A stretch of DNA of 64,000 nt from UBA2767 sp965228625. Lineage in GTDB: Bacteria > Pseudomonadota > Alphaproteobacteria > Rhizobiales > Methyloligellaceae. This document shows positions 8,304-16,809 of the stretch, in pieces. Each line of letters starts with the position of its first letter. The stretch's first letter is position 1. The translations under genes were made by a program, and so were the position numbers. The notes under the pieces were generated by a model that ran no database searches, had not been told where the DNA came from, and worked only from the letters and a program-made list of their open reading frames with translations. The stretch covers positions 4,216,001-4,280,000 of the forward strand of contig OZ245829.1 in assembly GCA_965228625.1 (NCBI GenBank). Direction: 5' to 3'.

Positions 8304-10426
8304 GCGGCCCGGCGGAACAGTTTGCGGACCTGAAGGTCGAGGCGCTTTCCCAGGCGCAGGCCGAAGCGGAGCTGGCGCGGCTGGCGCGGGAGATCGCCCA
8401 TCACGATCAACTCTACTACGCGCAAGACGCGCCGGAGATCTCCGACGCGGACTATGACGCGCTGCGCCTGCGCAACGAGGCCATCGAGGCGCGTTTCCCG
8501 GATTTGGTCCGGCCCGACAGTCCAAGCCAGCGCGTCGGCGTGGAACCGTCCGATACCTTTGCCAAGGTCACCCACTCGGTGCCCATGCTTTCGCTCGGCA
8601 ACGCCTTCAGCGACGAGGACGTGCGCGATTTTGTGGACCGCGTTCGCCGCTTCTTCAAGAAGGGTGAAGCCGATCGCGCCGCGTTCACCGCCGAGCCCAA
8701 GATCGACGGGCTTTCGATCTCGCTGCGTTACGAGCAAGGCAAGCTGGTGCTTGGCGCGACCCGGGGCGACGGGACGACGGGTGAGAACGTCACGGCCAAT
8801 GTGCGTACCATCGAGGACATTCCCAATGAGCTCGAAGGCCCCAACGTGCCCGATGTCTTCGAGGCGCGCGGCGAGATCTTCATGCTGCACGCGGACTTCG
8901 CGGAACTGAACGCGGCGCAGGAAGCAGCCGGGAAGCAGACCTATGTGAACCCGCGGAACACGGCGTCCGGCTCGCTGCGCCAGCTCGACCCTGCCGTCAC
9001 GGCGTCGCGCAAACTCCACTTCTTTGCCTACACCTGGGGCGAGGTGAGCGCCCTGCCGGCCGACACGCAGATGGGTGTTCTGGCCGCAATGGGGGAGTGG
9101 GGCTTGCCGATCAATCCGCTGACCCGGCTGTGCACCCGCGTCGAGGAGCTGATCGCCGCCCACGCGGACTTCGAAGCGGAGCGGGCGACACTCGGCTACG
9201 ACATCGACGGCGTCGTCTACAAGGTCGATCGCCTCGACCTTCAGGAACGGCTTGGTTTCGTGTCACGCGCGCCGCGCTGGGCCATCGCCCACAAATTTCC
9301 CGCCGAGAAGGCGATGACCGTGCTCAATGACATCGAGATCCAGGTCGGCCGGACCGGCGCGCTGACACCGGTTGCCAAGCTGGAGCCGGTGACCGTCGGC
9401 GGTGTCGTCGTCCAGAATGCAACGCTGCACAATGAGGACGAGATTGCCCGCAAGGACGTGCGCATCGGCGACACGGTGGTGATCCAGCGTGCCGGTGACG
9501 TCATTCCGCAGGTTCTTTCCGTCGTCGAGGAGAGGCGTCCCAAGGGCCTGAAACCATTCGAGTTTCCCAAGGTCTGCCCGGCGTGCGGCAGCCACGCGGT
9601 GCGCGAGATTCATCCCAAGACGGGCCGCGAGGACGTGGTGCGGCGCTGCACCGGCGGGCTCATCTGTCCGGCACAGGCGGTCGAACGGCTGAAGCATTTC
9701 GTTTCCCGCAACGCCTACGACATCGAGGGGCTGGGGGCCAAGCAGATCGAGGCGTTCTACACCGAGGGGCGGGTGATGAAGCCGGCCGACATCTTCACGC
9801 TCGAGGCGCGCAACGCCCGTACCGACAAGCCGCTGCAGGAGAAGGAAGGATGGGGGGAGCAATCCGTCGCGAACCTCTTTGCGGCGATCAACGAACGGCG
9901 CAGCATCTCGCTCGACCGCTTCATCTACGCGCTTGGCATCCGTCACATCGGCGAGACCACTGCGCGGCTTCTGGCCAAGAGCTACGGCACCTTCGATGCG
10001 GTACGTGACGCCATGCGCGCCGCCGCCGATCACCAGAGCGCCGCATATGAGGACCTGAACAATATCGACGGCATCGGTCAGGTGGTGGCCGACGCCCTCA
10101 TCGAGTTCTTTGCCGAGGCGCACAACAACGAAGTGCTCGACGCGCTGCTGGTCGAAGTGACGCCGGAGCCGTTCGAGACCGAGGAGCGCGCGTCGCCCGT
10201 CACCGGCAAGACGGTCGTCTTCACCGGGTCGCTCGACCGCCTGTCGCGGTCCGAAGCCAAGGTCATGGCGGAACGTTACGGCGCGAAAGTTGCGGGCTCC
10301 GTGTCGTCCAAGACGGACTACGTGGTTGCCGGCGAGGCGGCGGGCTCGAAGCTCAAGAAGGCGCAGGACCTCGGCGTTCAGGTGCTGAGCGAGGACGACT
10401 GGTTCGATCTGGTTGGGGAGACCTGA
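8300..10426 (+). CDS. ligA: NAD-dependent DNA ligase LigA
   Basis: LigA seals nicks in duplex DNA using NAD+ and is the replicative ligase. Domains visible in order: Ia domain with YYAQDAPEISDADYDALR; adenylation domain with EPKIDGLSISLRYE, where Lys134 of KIDG accepts AMP; the TRGDGTTGENVTANVRT motif; an OB fold (VGRTGALTPVAKLEPV); a four-cysteine zinc finger (CPACGSHA then RRCTGGLICPAQ); helix-hairpin-helix repeats (GLGAKQIEAF, NIDGIGQVVADAL); and a C-terminal BRCT domain (GKTVVFTGSLDRLSRSEAK). The length of 708 residues is normal. The start is a TTG whose last bases overlap the recN stop. It is the last gene of this plus-strand block. Confidence 0.97.
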   Translation: MSGPAEQFADLKVEALSQAQAEAELARLAREIAHHDQLYYAQDAPEISDADYDALRLRNEAIEARFPDLVRPDSPSQRVGVEPSDTFAKVTHSVPMLSLGNAFSDEDVRDFVDRVRRFFKKGEADRAAFTAEPKIDGLSISLRYEQGKLVLGATRGDGTTGENVTANVRTIEDIPNELEGPNVPDVFEARGEIFMLHADFAELNAAQEAAGKQTYVNPRNTASGSLRQLDPAVTASRKLHFFAYTWGEVSALPADTQMGVLAAMGEWGLPINPLTRLCTRVEELIAAHADFEAERATLGYDIDGVVYKVDRLDLQERLGFVSRAPRWAIAHKFPAEKAMTVLNDIEIQVGRTGALTPVAKLEPVTVGGVVVQNATLHNEDEIARKDVRIGDTVVIQRAGDVIPQVLSVVEERRPKGLKPFEFPKVCPACGSHAVREIHPKTGREDVVRRCTGGLICPAQAVERLKHFVSRNAYDIEGLGAKQIEAFYTEGRVMKPADIFTLEARNARTDKPLQEKEGWGEQSVANLFAAINERRSISLDRFIYALGIRHIGETTARLLAKSYGTFDAVRDAMRAAADHQSAAYEDLNNIDGIGQVVADALIEFFAEAHNNEVLDALLVEVTPEPFETEERASPVTGKTVVFTGSLDRLSRSEAKVMAERYGAKVAGSVSSKTDYVVAGEAAGSKLKKAQDLGVQVLSEDDWFDLVGET

Positions 10427-10448
10427 CCGAGCACCTCTGCCATTTGTC

Positions 10449-10490
10449 ATTCCGGCACCCGCCTTCGCGGGTGCAGGCTTCAGCCGGAAT
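10449..10490. repeat. Palindromic extragenic repeat between ligA and SDR gene
   Basis: Outer arms ATTCCGG (10449-10455) and CCGGAAT (10484-10490) enclose an inner perfect hairpin CACCCGC-CTTC-GCGGGTG (10456-10473). Sequences of the type GTCATTCCGG...CCGGAATCCAG occur as dispersed palindromic elements in many alphaproteobacterial genomes. It lies between two convergent genes and could also act as a bidirectional terminator. Only one copy is in the window, so its repeat status is inferred. Confidence 0.5.
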
Positions 10491-10510
10491 CCAGTTCTTC
10501 GAAGAGGGCG

Positions 10511-11257
10511 CTACCGCCCGCCGCCGATGTCGGTGAAGCTGCCCGTAACGTAGGAGGCCTTGTCGGAGGCGAGCCAGAGAATGGCTTCGGCGACTTCTTC
10601 CGCCGTGCCGCCGCGGCCCATCGGCAGGGTGGGGGCGATCCGCTCCACGCGGCCGGGTTCCCCGCCGGAGGCGTGGATTTCCGTTTCGATGATGCCGGGG
10701 CGCACCGCGTTGACGCGGATGCCCTCGCCGCCGACCTCCTTCGCGAGGCCGAGCGTCATGGCATCGATCGCGCCCTTGGACGCGGCGTAATCGATGTATT
10801 CGTTTGGGCTTCCGAGCCGCGATGCGATCGAAGACACGTTGACGATCGCGCCGCCTGAACCGCCGTGTTTGGTCGACATGCGTTTCACCGCCTCGCGCGC
10901 GCACAGGAACGCGCCGCGTACGTTCACGGCGAACACCCGGTCGATGCGATCGCCGGTGATGTCCTCCAGCCGCGCCTGCGGTTCGAGAATGCCGGCGTTG
11001 TTGACAAGAACGGCAAGTGTCCCGAGCTCGAGATCGCAGATATGAAACAGCCGCTCGACGCCGTTGGCATCCGAGACGTCGGCCTGAACGGCAAGGCCCT
11101 TTGCACCGGCCTGCTCGACGTCCGCGACGACCTGCTCGGCCTGCTCACGGGCGGAGGTATAGTTGACGCAGACGTCATAGCCGTTCTGCGCGGCGAGGCG
11201 TGCGGTCGCCGCGCCAATACCCCGGCTGCCGCCGGTTATCAGCATGATACCAGTCAT
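10511..11257 (-). CDS. SDR-family NAD(P)-dependent oxidoreductase
   Basis: The 248-residue product is a classical short-chain dehydrogenase/reductase: the dinucleotide motif TGGSRGIGAATARLAA is at the N-terminus, NNAG appears in VLVNNAGILEPQ, and the catalytic Ser-Tyr-Lys set lies in IVNVSSIASRLGSPNEYIDYAASKGAID. The C-terminal RPGIIETEIH and SYVTGSFTDIGGGR are also typical. The start at 11257 is set by a GGAGG on the minus strand a few bases before the ATG; the frame is open for 35 codons further upstream into the neighbouring gene. The ATG overlaps the stop codon of the aminopeptidase P gene by four bases, so the two are almost certainly co-translated. The substrate cannot be read from the sequence; the 3-oxoacyl-reductase/glucose dehydrogenase-like subgroup is possible. 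Confidence 0.88.
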   Translation of the reverse strand: MTGIMLITGGSRGIGAATARLAAQNGYDVCVNYTSAREQAEQVVADVEQAGAKGLAVQADVSDANGVERLFHICDLELGTLAVLVNNAGILEPQARLEDITGDRIDRVFAVNVRGAFLCAREAVKRMSTKHGGSGGAIVNVSSIASRLGSPNEYIDYAASKGAIDAMTLGLAKEVGGEGIRVNAVRPGIIETEIHASGGEPGRVERIAPTLPMGRGGTAEEVAEAILWLASDKASYVTGSFTDIGGGR

Positions 11258-13077
11258 GAGACCTCCAGAGGGCGCGTGGCCTGTTCGAGCCATGCCTTGT
11301 CCCGGCCTTTCAGCTCGGGGGTGATCTCCTTGCGCACGCGGGCATGGTAGGCGTTGAGCCAACGCAGTTCATCGCCTGAGAGCAGGGACGTATCGACCAG
11401 CCGAAGGTCGATCGGCGCAAGGGTCAATGTTTCGAAGCCCATCATCGGCCGGTCGCCGCCGCGGACTTTTCGCGGCCCGGTCACGAGCACGAGGTTCTCG
11501 ATGCGGATGCCGTAGGCGCCTTCGCGGTAATAGCCCGGTTCGTTGGAGCAGATCATGCCCGGCTCCAGGGGTGCCACGCCGCGCTTGGCGATGTTCTGCG
11601 GTCCCTCATGGACGCTCAGATAACTGCCGATGCCGTGGCCGGTTCCATGATCGTAATCGAGCCCCGCCTGCCACAAGGGCTCGCGGGCCAGCGGGTCGAG
11701 GTCGGTTCCGCGTGTCCCCTTTGGGAACCGGGCGACAGCGATGGCGATGTGGCCCTTGAGAACCAGCGTGAAATGGCGCCGCATGTCCGGCGTCGGCTCG
11801 CCGACCGCGACCGTCCGCGTGATGTCGGTCGTACCGTCAAGGTACTGGGCGCCGGAATCGACGAGATACAGCGTGCCGGGTTCGAGTTTCGCATTGGTTG
11901 CCTTGCTCACCCGGTAGTGGACGATCGCGCCGTTCGCGCCGGCGCCGGAGATGGTGTCGAAGCTGATCTCCTTGAGCTTGCCCGTCTCCGCGCGGAAGGC
12001 CTCGAGTTTTTTCGCCGCTTTGATCTCGTCCAGTTTGCCGCGACCCGAGTTGCTGTCGAGCCAGGCGAGGAACCGGCAGACCGCCGCACCATCGCGCTTG
12101 TGCGCCGCGCGGGAACCGGCGATCTCCACCGCGTTCTTTTTTGCTTTCGGAACGAGACACGGATCGGGTTTATGCACCACTTCGGCGCCGGCGTTGGACA
12201 GCCGTCCGGCAAACCATTGCGCGGCCCGGTTCGGGTCGAGTTGCACGCGCGCCTCGGCCTTGCCGAGCGCATCCAGCGCCTTCGCGATTTCCCCTGTTTT
12301 CCGGATCCGCGCGTCTTTCGAAAGATGCTTCCGGACCGCCGGAGAGATTTTCTCTGGATCAATGAACAGATCGACACGTCCTTTCGCCGGGACAATCGCG
12401 TAGCAAAGAACAAGCGGCGTGTGCGGCACGTCCTGCCCGCGGATATTCAGCAGCCAGCAGATCGACTCCGGCGAGGCTAGAACAACCGCGCCGACTTTCG
12501 CCTTGCGGAGGTCCTTCTGTATGGCCGCGATCTTTTTCGCCGCGGGAACCCCGGCGAATTCGAGCGGGTGCAGCGATACGGGTTCTTGCGGCTGGGCAGG
12601 GCGCCTCTTCCATATGGCATCGATCGGATTGGCGTCCTGAGCTTCCAGCGTTGCGCCGATCTCTTTCAGCGTTTTCGTCAGGCGTTCGATGGCGTTGACC
12701 GTGTGCAGACGGGGGTCATATCCGAGCACATCCCCCTTCTTGAGGGTCTTCTTCAGCCAGTCCGCGGGGTCGCTCTGCGGCACCTGAAGAATATCGAAGA
12801 CGTTCGTGTCGACCTGCTGTGCCGCCTGAAGCGTGTACCGTCCATCGACGAAGAGAACGGCGGACTTCCGCGCGATGATTGCGCTTCCGGCGGATCCGGA
12901 AAAACCGGTCAGCCAGAACAGCCGCTCCGCGCTCGGCGGCGTGTACTCGTTCTGATACTCGTCGGCGCGCGGCACGAGAAACGCGGCAAGCCCGCGCGTC
13001 TTCAGCGCCTTTCGCAGCTCCGCGACACGTGTCTTGCCCTTGGACGGATCGGCAATGTTCTCGAATGTCTGAAACAT
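11254..13077 (-). CDS. Aminopeptidase P family protein (Xaa-Pro aminopeptidase)
   Basis: This M24-family metallopeptidase removes N-terminal residues that precede proline. At 607 residues it has the three-domain form: two creatinase-like N-terminal domains (starting LVPRADEYQNEYTPPSAERLFWLTGFSGSAG) and a C-terminal pita-bread catalytic domain. The dinuclear metal ligands are visible: the two Asp of VDSGAQYLDGTTDITRT, His in HGTGHGIGSYLSVHEGP, Glu in MICSNEPGYY and the last Glu in IRIENLVLV. A short M24 C-terminal segment follows. It is the first gene of a two-gene unit with the SDR, overlapping it by four bases. A peptidase cannot be assigned to a particular peptide from sequence; a cytoplasmic location is implied by the lack of a signal peptide. 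Confidence 0.93.
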   Translation of the reverse strand: MFQTFENIADPSKGKTRVAELRKALKTRGLAAFLVPRADEYQNEYTPPSAERLFWLTGFSGSAGSAIIARKSAVLFVDGRYTLQAAQQVDTNVFDILQVPQSDPADWLKKTLKKGDVLGYDPRLHTVNAIERLTKTLKEIGATLEAQDANPIDAIWKRRPAQPQEPVSLHPLEFAGVPAAKKIAAIQKDLRKAKVGAVVLASPESICWLLNIRGQDVPHTPLVLCYAIVPAKGRVDLFIDPEKISPAVRKHLSKDARIRKTGEIAKALDALGKAEARVQLDPNRAAQWFAGRLSNAGAEVVHKPDPCLVPKAKKNAVEIAGSRAAHKRDGAAVCRFLAWLDSNSGRGKLDEIKAAKKLEAFRAETGKLKEISFDTISGAGANGAIVHYRVSKATNAKLEPGTLYLVDSGAQYLDGTTDITRTVAVGEPTPDMRRHFTLVLKGHIAIAVARFPKGTRGTDLDPLAREPLWQAGLDYDHGTGHGIGSYLSVHEGPQNIAKRGVAPLEPGMICSNEPGYYREGAYGIRIENLVLVTGPRKVRGGDRPMMGFETLTLAPIDLRLVDTSLLSGDELRWLNAYHARVRKEITPELKGRDKAWLEQATRPLEVS

Positions 13078-13284
13078 GACAGCGGTTTGTAGGAGGTTCC
13101 CGGAAGTGGATCAACGACAGCTTTGGCCGAGGCGCAGATTCGAAAGAAAGCGTGAACATGGTCATGCGCGGCGCGCATTGCTGCGTTGCAGCGAAACCCA
13201 TTACGCCGAAAGTCGAATACGACTATCTATGATTCAACAATGCTGGCCATTCCGGTTGGCAGAGCGAAACCAAAGGTGACTGCC

Positions 13285-13497
13285 ATGACTGCAACAACCT
13301 TCAGAGGTGATGTTTCAGGCTCACAGCCGGGCTCATCGTTCGGCGGGTGGCTGAGCCGGTTCTTCTCGAACATCATTATGGCCCAGGAAAAGGAAGCACG
13401 CCGGCGCGTAGCCATGCACTTCCGCGGGCTTGATGATCGGTATCTTCAAGAGCTCGGTTATTCACCGGCTGATATTGCGCGACTTCGCCGCGGCTAA
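13285..13497 (+). CDS. DUF1127 (YjiS-like) small protein
   Basis: The 70-residue product ends in ARRRVAMHFRGLDDRYLQELGYSPADIARLRRG, which fits the DUF1127 signature (an Arg-rich helix, then L.LDDR.L.DLG..P.DI). Proteins of this family are short, basic and common in Hyphomicrobiales; some take part in phosphate, stress or RNA-related regulation, but no general biochemical role is established. ATG 13285 is preferred because AAGGTG precedes it at a suitable distance; the frame is open upstream to 13186. It is transcribed away from the aminopeptidase P gene across a 200-base promoter region and its stop overlaps that of the convergent prmA gene. Confidence 0.8.
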   Translation: MTATTFRGDVSGSQPGSSFGGWLSRFFSNIIMAQEKEARRRVAMHFRGLDDRYLQELGYSPADIARLRRG

Positions 13498-14381
13498 GGC
13501 CGACGGACAGCGCGAACGAGCGTTAACGTCACCCAACCTGACACGGTGATCTGGCGGAGGCGCGAAAATCCGGCGGCGCCATAGGCTGCCGCGACGCGCC
13601 CCGCCTGCTCACGGGTAATCCCCGACAACACAATGATCCCCCCCGGCGTCACCACCGTTGCGACAGCGCGCGCCATCGACGTCAGCGGTTTGGCCAGGAT
13701 ATTGGCCGTGATGAGGTCGTAAGGTGCGCCGGCACGCACCAGCGGATGATCGATCCCGGCGGCGACGCTGGCGCGTACATTGCCAAGCACACCGTTGATG
13801 CGGCAATTCTCGCGCGCGACCTTGATCGAAACCGGATCGATATCGGTCGCGATGACGTTGGCGCGCCAGACCTTGGCGGCGGCGATTGCAAGAACGCCGG
13901 AACCTGTTCCGATATCAAGGACATTCGAGAACGACCCGCGTTTCGCAAGGTCGTTGATCGCGTACAGGCATCCGAGCGTCGACCCGTGATGTGCGGTGCC
14001 GAACGCCTGCCCGGCATCGATCTCGATCGCCCAGCGGCTGGCTCGTGCTGGCCTTTTGTCGTGACTGCCGTGAACGAGAAAACGTCCTGCCCGGACGGGA
14101 TGTAATCCGCGCTGGCTCCGCGCGACCCAGTCTGCGTCCTCCAGTCGTTCCAGTTCAGGCTTGGCAAAATCCAGGCCGAAATCCCGAAGGCCCGCCAGCA
14201 AGGCGTCCATGTCCGGAGCGCATTCGAAATAGGCGTCGACGTGCCAGGTCCCGTCGGCCCGCTCCGTCAGCCCGACCGCGGCCGGCGGCGGAAAATGCAC
14301 TTCGCTCAAATATGTCTCGGCCTGCCGGGCTCCCGCTTCATCCAGCGTCACGCAGATGCGGTATGTGGGTGGATGGCCCAA
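13494..14381 (-). CDS. prmA: Ribosomal protein L11 methyltransferase PrmA
   Basis: PrmA trimethylates ribosomal protein L11 using SAM. The N-terminal substrate-binding region (through FECAPDMDALL) leads into the SAM-binding domain: FGTAHHGSTLGCLYAI (the family FGTG.H.TT motif, here with Ala-His-His-Gly variation) and motif I NVLDIGTGSGVLAIAAAKVWRANVIATDIDPVS (about 150-182), then ITANILAKPL, the equivalent of the NILA motif near the active site. Length 295 is normal. It is downstream of the uvrD-like gene on the same strand with a 38-base gap, so the two may share a transcript. The end overlaps the convergent DUF1127 gene by four bases. Confidence 0.9.
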   Translation of the reverse strand: MGHPPTYRICVTLDEAGARQAETYLSEVHFPPPAAVGLTERADGTWHVDAYFECAPDMDALLAGLRDFGLDFAKPELERLEDADWVARSQRGLHPVRAGRFLVHGSHDKRPARASRWAIEIDAGQAFGTAHHGSTLGCLYAINDLAKRGSFSNVLDIGTGSGVLAIAAAKVWRANVIATDIDPVSIKVARENCRINGVLGNVRASVAAGIDHPLVRAGAPYDLITANILAKPLTSMARAVATVVTPGGIIVLSGITREQAGRVAAAYGAAGFSRLRQITVSGWVTLTLVRAVRRP

Positions 14382-14419
14382 AGCGATTGCCGGGTGCGCG
14401 CCGCGGTCAGTCTCGGACG

Positions 14420-16759
14420 TCAGTGGCGCTCAACGAAGCTGTCGACCACCTTCTTCTGCCCCGCCTTCTCGAAGTCGACGGTCAGCTTGTTGCCGTCGAT
14501 CCGGGTGATGGCGCCATAACCGAATTTCTGGTGGAAGATGCGTTCGCCAAGCTGGAAGCTCGAACTGTCCGCCGTTTCCGAGGCAATGACGCGATACTCA
14601 CCGTCCAGTGTCGGCGCGGAGCTGACCTGTCCGCCCCTTGCCTTGCGCGCGCGGGCGCGCTGCCAGCCGGGCGTGCCGTAATCTCCGGTCAGGAACGACT
14701 CCTGCTGGTCGAAGCGGCTCATGCCGTAGCCGCCATACTGGTTCGTCGATTCCTCGACCTCGACGCTGTCCTCGGGCAGTTCATCGATGAAGCGAGACGG
14801 AATCGCCTGCTGCCAAAGTCCATGTGTGCGCCGGTTCTGCGCAAAGGTGATCTTTGCGCGCTTTTTTGCCCGGGTCAGGCCGACATGGGCCAGGCGGCGC
14901 TCCTCCTCCAGACCGGCCGCGCCGGATTCATCCAGGCTGCGCTGGTGCGGAAACAGGCCGTCCTCCCAGCCGGGCAAAAACACCGTGTCGAACTCGAGCC
15001 CCTTGGCGCTGTGCAGGGTCATCAGGTTGATCATGTCCTCGCCGTCGTCTCCGTCGCGATCCATGACCAGCGAGACGTGTTCAAGGAAACCGGCGAGGGA
15101 ATCGTATTCCTCCATCACCCGGATCAGCTCTTTGAGGTTGTCGAGACGGCTCGCCGCCTTTGGCGACTTGTCGTTCTGCCACATGGCCGTATAGCCGGAC
15201 TCGTCGAGAATGAGCTCCGCCAGCTCCGTGTGTGGCATGGTGTCGGCCAGGGCGCGCCAGCGGTCAAACTGCGCCAGCAGGTCGCCAAGCGAGCGGCGTT
15301 GCGCGGGCTTGAGCTCTTCCGTTTCCGCCAGGGTCCGCGCGGCCTGCATCAACGGGATCGACTGGCTGCGGGCATGGGTGTGCAGGATATTGAGCGTGCT
15401 CTCGCCGAGACCGCGGCGCGGCGTATTGACGATGCGTTCGAATTTCAGGTCGTTGGACGGGTTGAGCGTTGCCTCGAAATACGCCGTCGCATCGCGGATT
15501 TCCTGGCGTTCATAGAAGCGCGGCCCGCCGATCACGCGATAGTCGAGGCCGAGGGTGACGAAGCGGTCCTCGAACGCGCGCATCTGGAACGAGGCGCGCA
15601 CGAGAATGGCAATCTCGTTGAGCGTATGGCCCTGGCGCTGTAGCTGCTCGATGTCCTCGCATACCGAGCGCGCCTCTTCCTCGTCGTCCCAACACCCCTG
15701 CAGTTTGACCTTGTCGCCCTCGTGATCCTCGGTGTGGAGGGTCTTGCCCAGCCGGTCCCGGTTGTTGGCGATGAGCGCCGAGGCGGCATTGAGAATATGT
15801 CCGGTCGAGCGGTAATTCTGTTCAAGCCTGACCACTGTGGCGCCCGGAAAGTCATGCTCGAAGCGGAGGATGTTGCCCACCTCCGCGCCGCGCCAGCCAT
15901 AGATCGACTGGTCGTCGTCGCCGACGCAGCACACATTTCCACCGCCCTGCGCCAGAAGCCGCAACCAGAGATACTGGGCGACGTTGGTGTCCTGATACTC
16001 GTCCACCAATATGTACCGGAAGCGGTCCCGGTACTCGGCGAGCACGTCGGGGTTCTCCTGAAACAGCCGCAGGCACTCGAGCAAAAGGTCGCCGAAATCG
16101 ACGGCGTTCAGATCCTTCAGCCGTGCCTGATACTGCGCGTAGAGCGCGGCACCTCGCCCTTCCGCATAAACGAACGATTCCCCGTCCTGCACCTTGTCGG
16201 GCAGGAGCCCGCGGTTCTTCCAGTTGTCGATGTAGGCGGCAAGCTGACGGGCGGGCCATCTTTTCTCGTCGATGTTCTCCGCTTCGAGAAGCTGCTTCAG
16301 CAGCCTGATCTGGTCGTCGGTGTCGAGGATGGTGAACCCGGAGGTGAGATCGACCAGTTCCGCGTGCCGCCGCAGGATGCGCGCCGAGGTTGCGTGAAAG
16401 GTGCCGAGCCAGGGCATGCCTTCGACCTGTGCGCCGATCAGCGTGCCGATGCGCGCGCGCATTTCGCGCGCTGCCTTGTTCGTGAAGGTGACGGCGAGGA
16501 TCTGACCGGGACGGGCGCGTCCCGTGGCGAGAATGTGTGCAATCCGGGTGGTGAGAACACGGGTCTTTCCGGTGCCGGCACCCGCGAGAACGAGAACCGG
16601 GCCGTCGAGTTCGGTCACCGCTTCGCTCTGGGCGTCATTCAGGCCGTCGAGGTAGGCCGGCCGGGCCATCGCCCGTGCGGAAAGCGAGAGGCCTTTCGCC
16701 GCATCGGGTTCGGCCTCGCCCTCCGGGACGGCGACGGTGTTTGCGCGAATCTTTGTCAT
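14420..16759 (-). CDS. uvrD: UvrD/PcrA-type ATP-dependent 3'-5' DNA helicase
   Basis: A superfamily 1A helicase for nucleotide-excision and mismatch repair and replication-fork maintenance. Motifs in order: Q motif LNDAQSEAV, Walker A AGAGTGKT (59-66), TFTNKAAREMRAR (Ia), YILVDEYQDTN (II), CVGDDDQSIYGWRGA (III), VRLEQNYRST (IV), LMTLHSAKGLEFDTVFLPGWEDGLFPHQRS (V), and EERRLAHVGLTRAKKRAKITFA (VI). The C-terminal end, GERIFHQKFGYGAITRIDGNKLTVDFEKAGQKKVVDSFVERH, resembles the Tudor-like RNA-polymerase-interacting tail of PcrA/UvrD. Length is 779 residues. No truncation is seen. Confidence 0.95.
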   Translation of the reverse strand: MTKIRANTVAVPEGEAEPDAAKGLSLSARAMARPAYLDGLNDAQSEAVTELDGPVLVLAGAGTGKTRVLTTRIAHILATGRARPGQILAVTFTNKAAREMRARIGTLIGAQVEGMPWLGTFHATSARILRRHAELVDLTSGFTILDTDDQIRLLKQLLEAENIDEKRWPARQLAAYIDNWKNRGLLPDKVQDGESFVYAEGRGAALYAQYQARLKDLNAVDFGDLLLECLRLFQENPDVLAEYRDRFRYILVDEYQDTNVAQYLWLRLLAQGGGNVCCVGDDDQSIYGWRGAEVGNILRFEHDFPGATVVRLEQNYRSTGHILNAASALIANNRDRLGKTLHTEDHEGDKVKLQGCWDDEEEARSVCEDIEQLQRQGHTLNEIAILVRASFQMRAFEDRFVTLGLDYRVIGGPRFYERQEIRDATAYFEATLNPSNDLKFERIVNTPRRGLGESTLNILHTHARSQSIPLMQAARTLAETEELKPAQRRSLGDLLAQFDRWRALADTMPHTELAELILDESGYTAMWQNDKSPKAASRLDNLKELIRVMEEYDSLAGFLEHVSLVMDRDGDDGEDMINLMTLHSAKGLEFDTVFLPGWEDGLFPHQRSLDESGAAGLEEERRLAHVGLTRAKKRAKITFAQNRRTHGLWQQAIPSRFIDELPEDSVEVEESTNQYGGYGMSRFDQQESFLTGDYGTPGWQRARARKARGGQVSSAPTLDGEYRVIASETADSSSFQLGERIFHQKFGYGAITRIDGNKLTVDFEKAGQKKVVDSFVERH

Positions 16760-16809
16760 GAAGCCGTGACTATAGCATTGACGCAGCCGAGTTAAGGCAC
16801 CTGAACCAT

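Noticed and set aside
6537..9163. Two long minus-strand frames opposite recN and ligA
   Set aside because: Both are antisense to genes with complete motif sets, and their translations show no family features.
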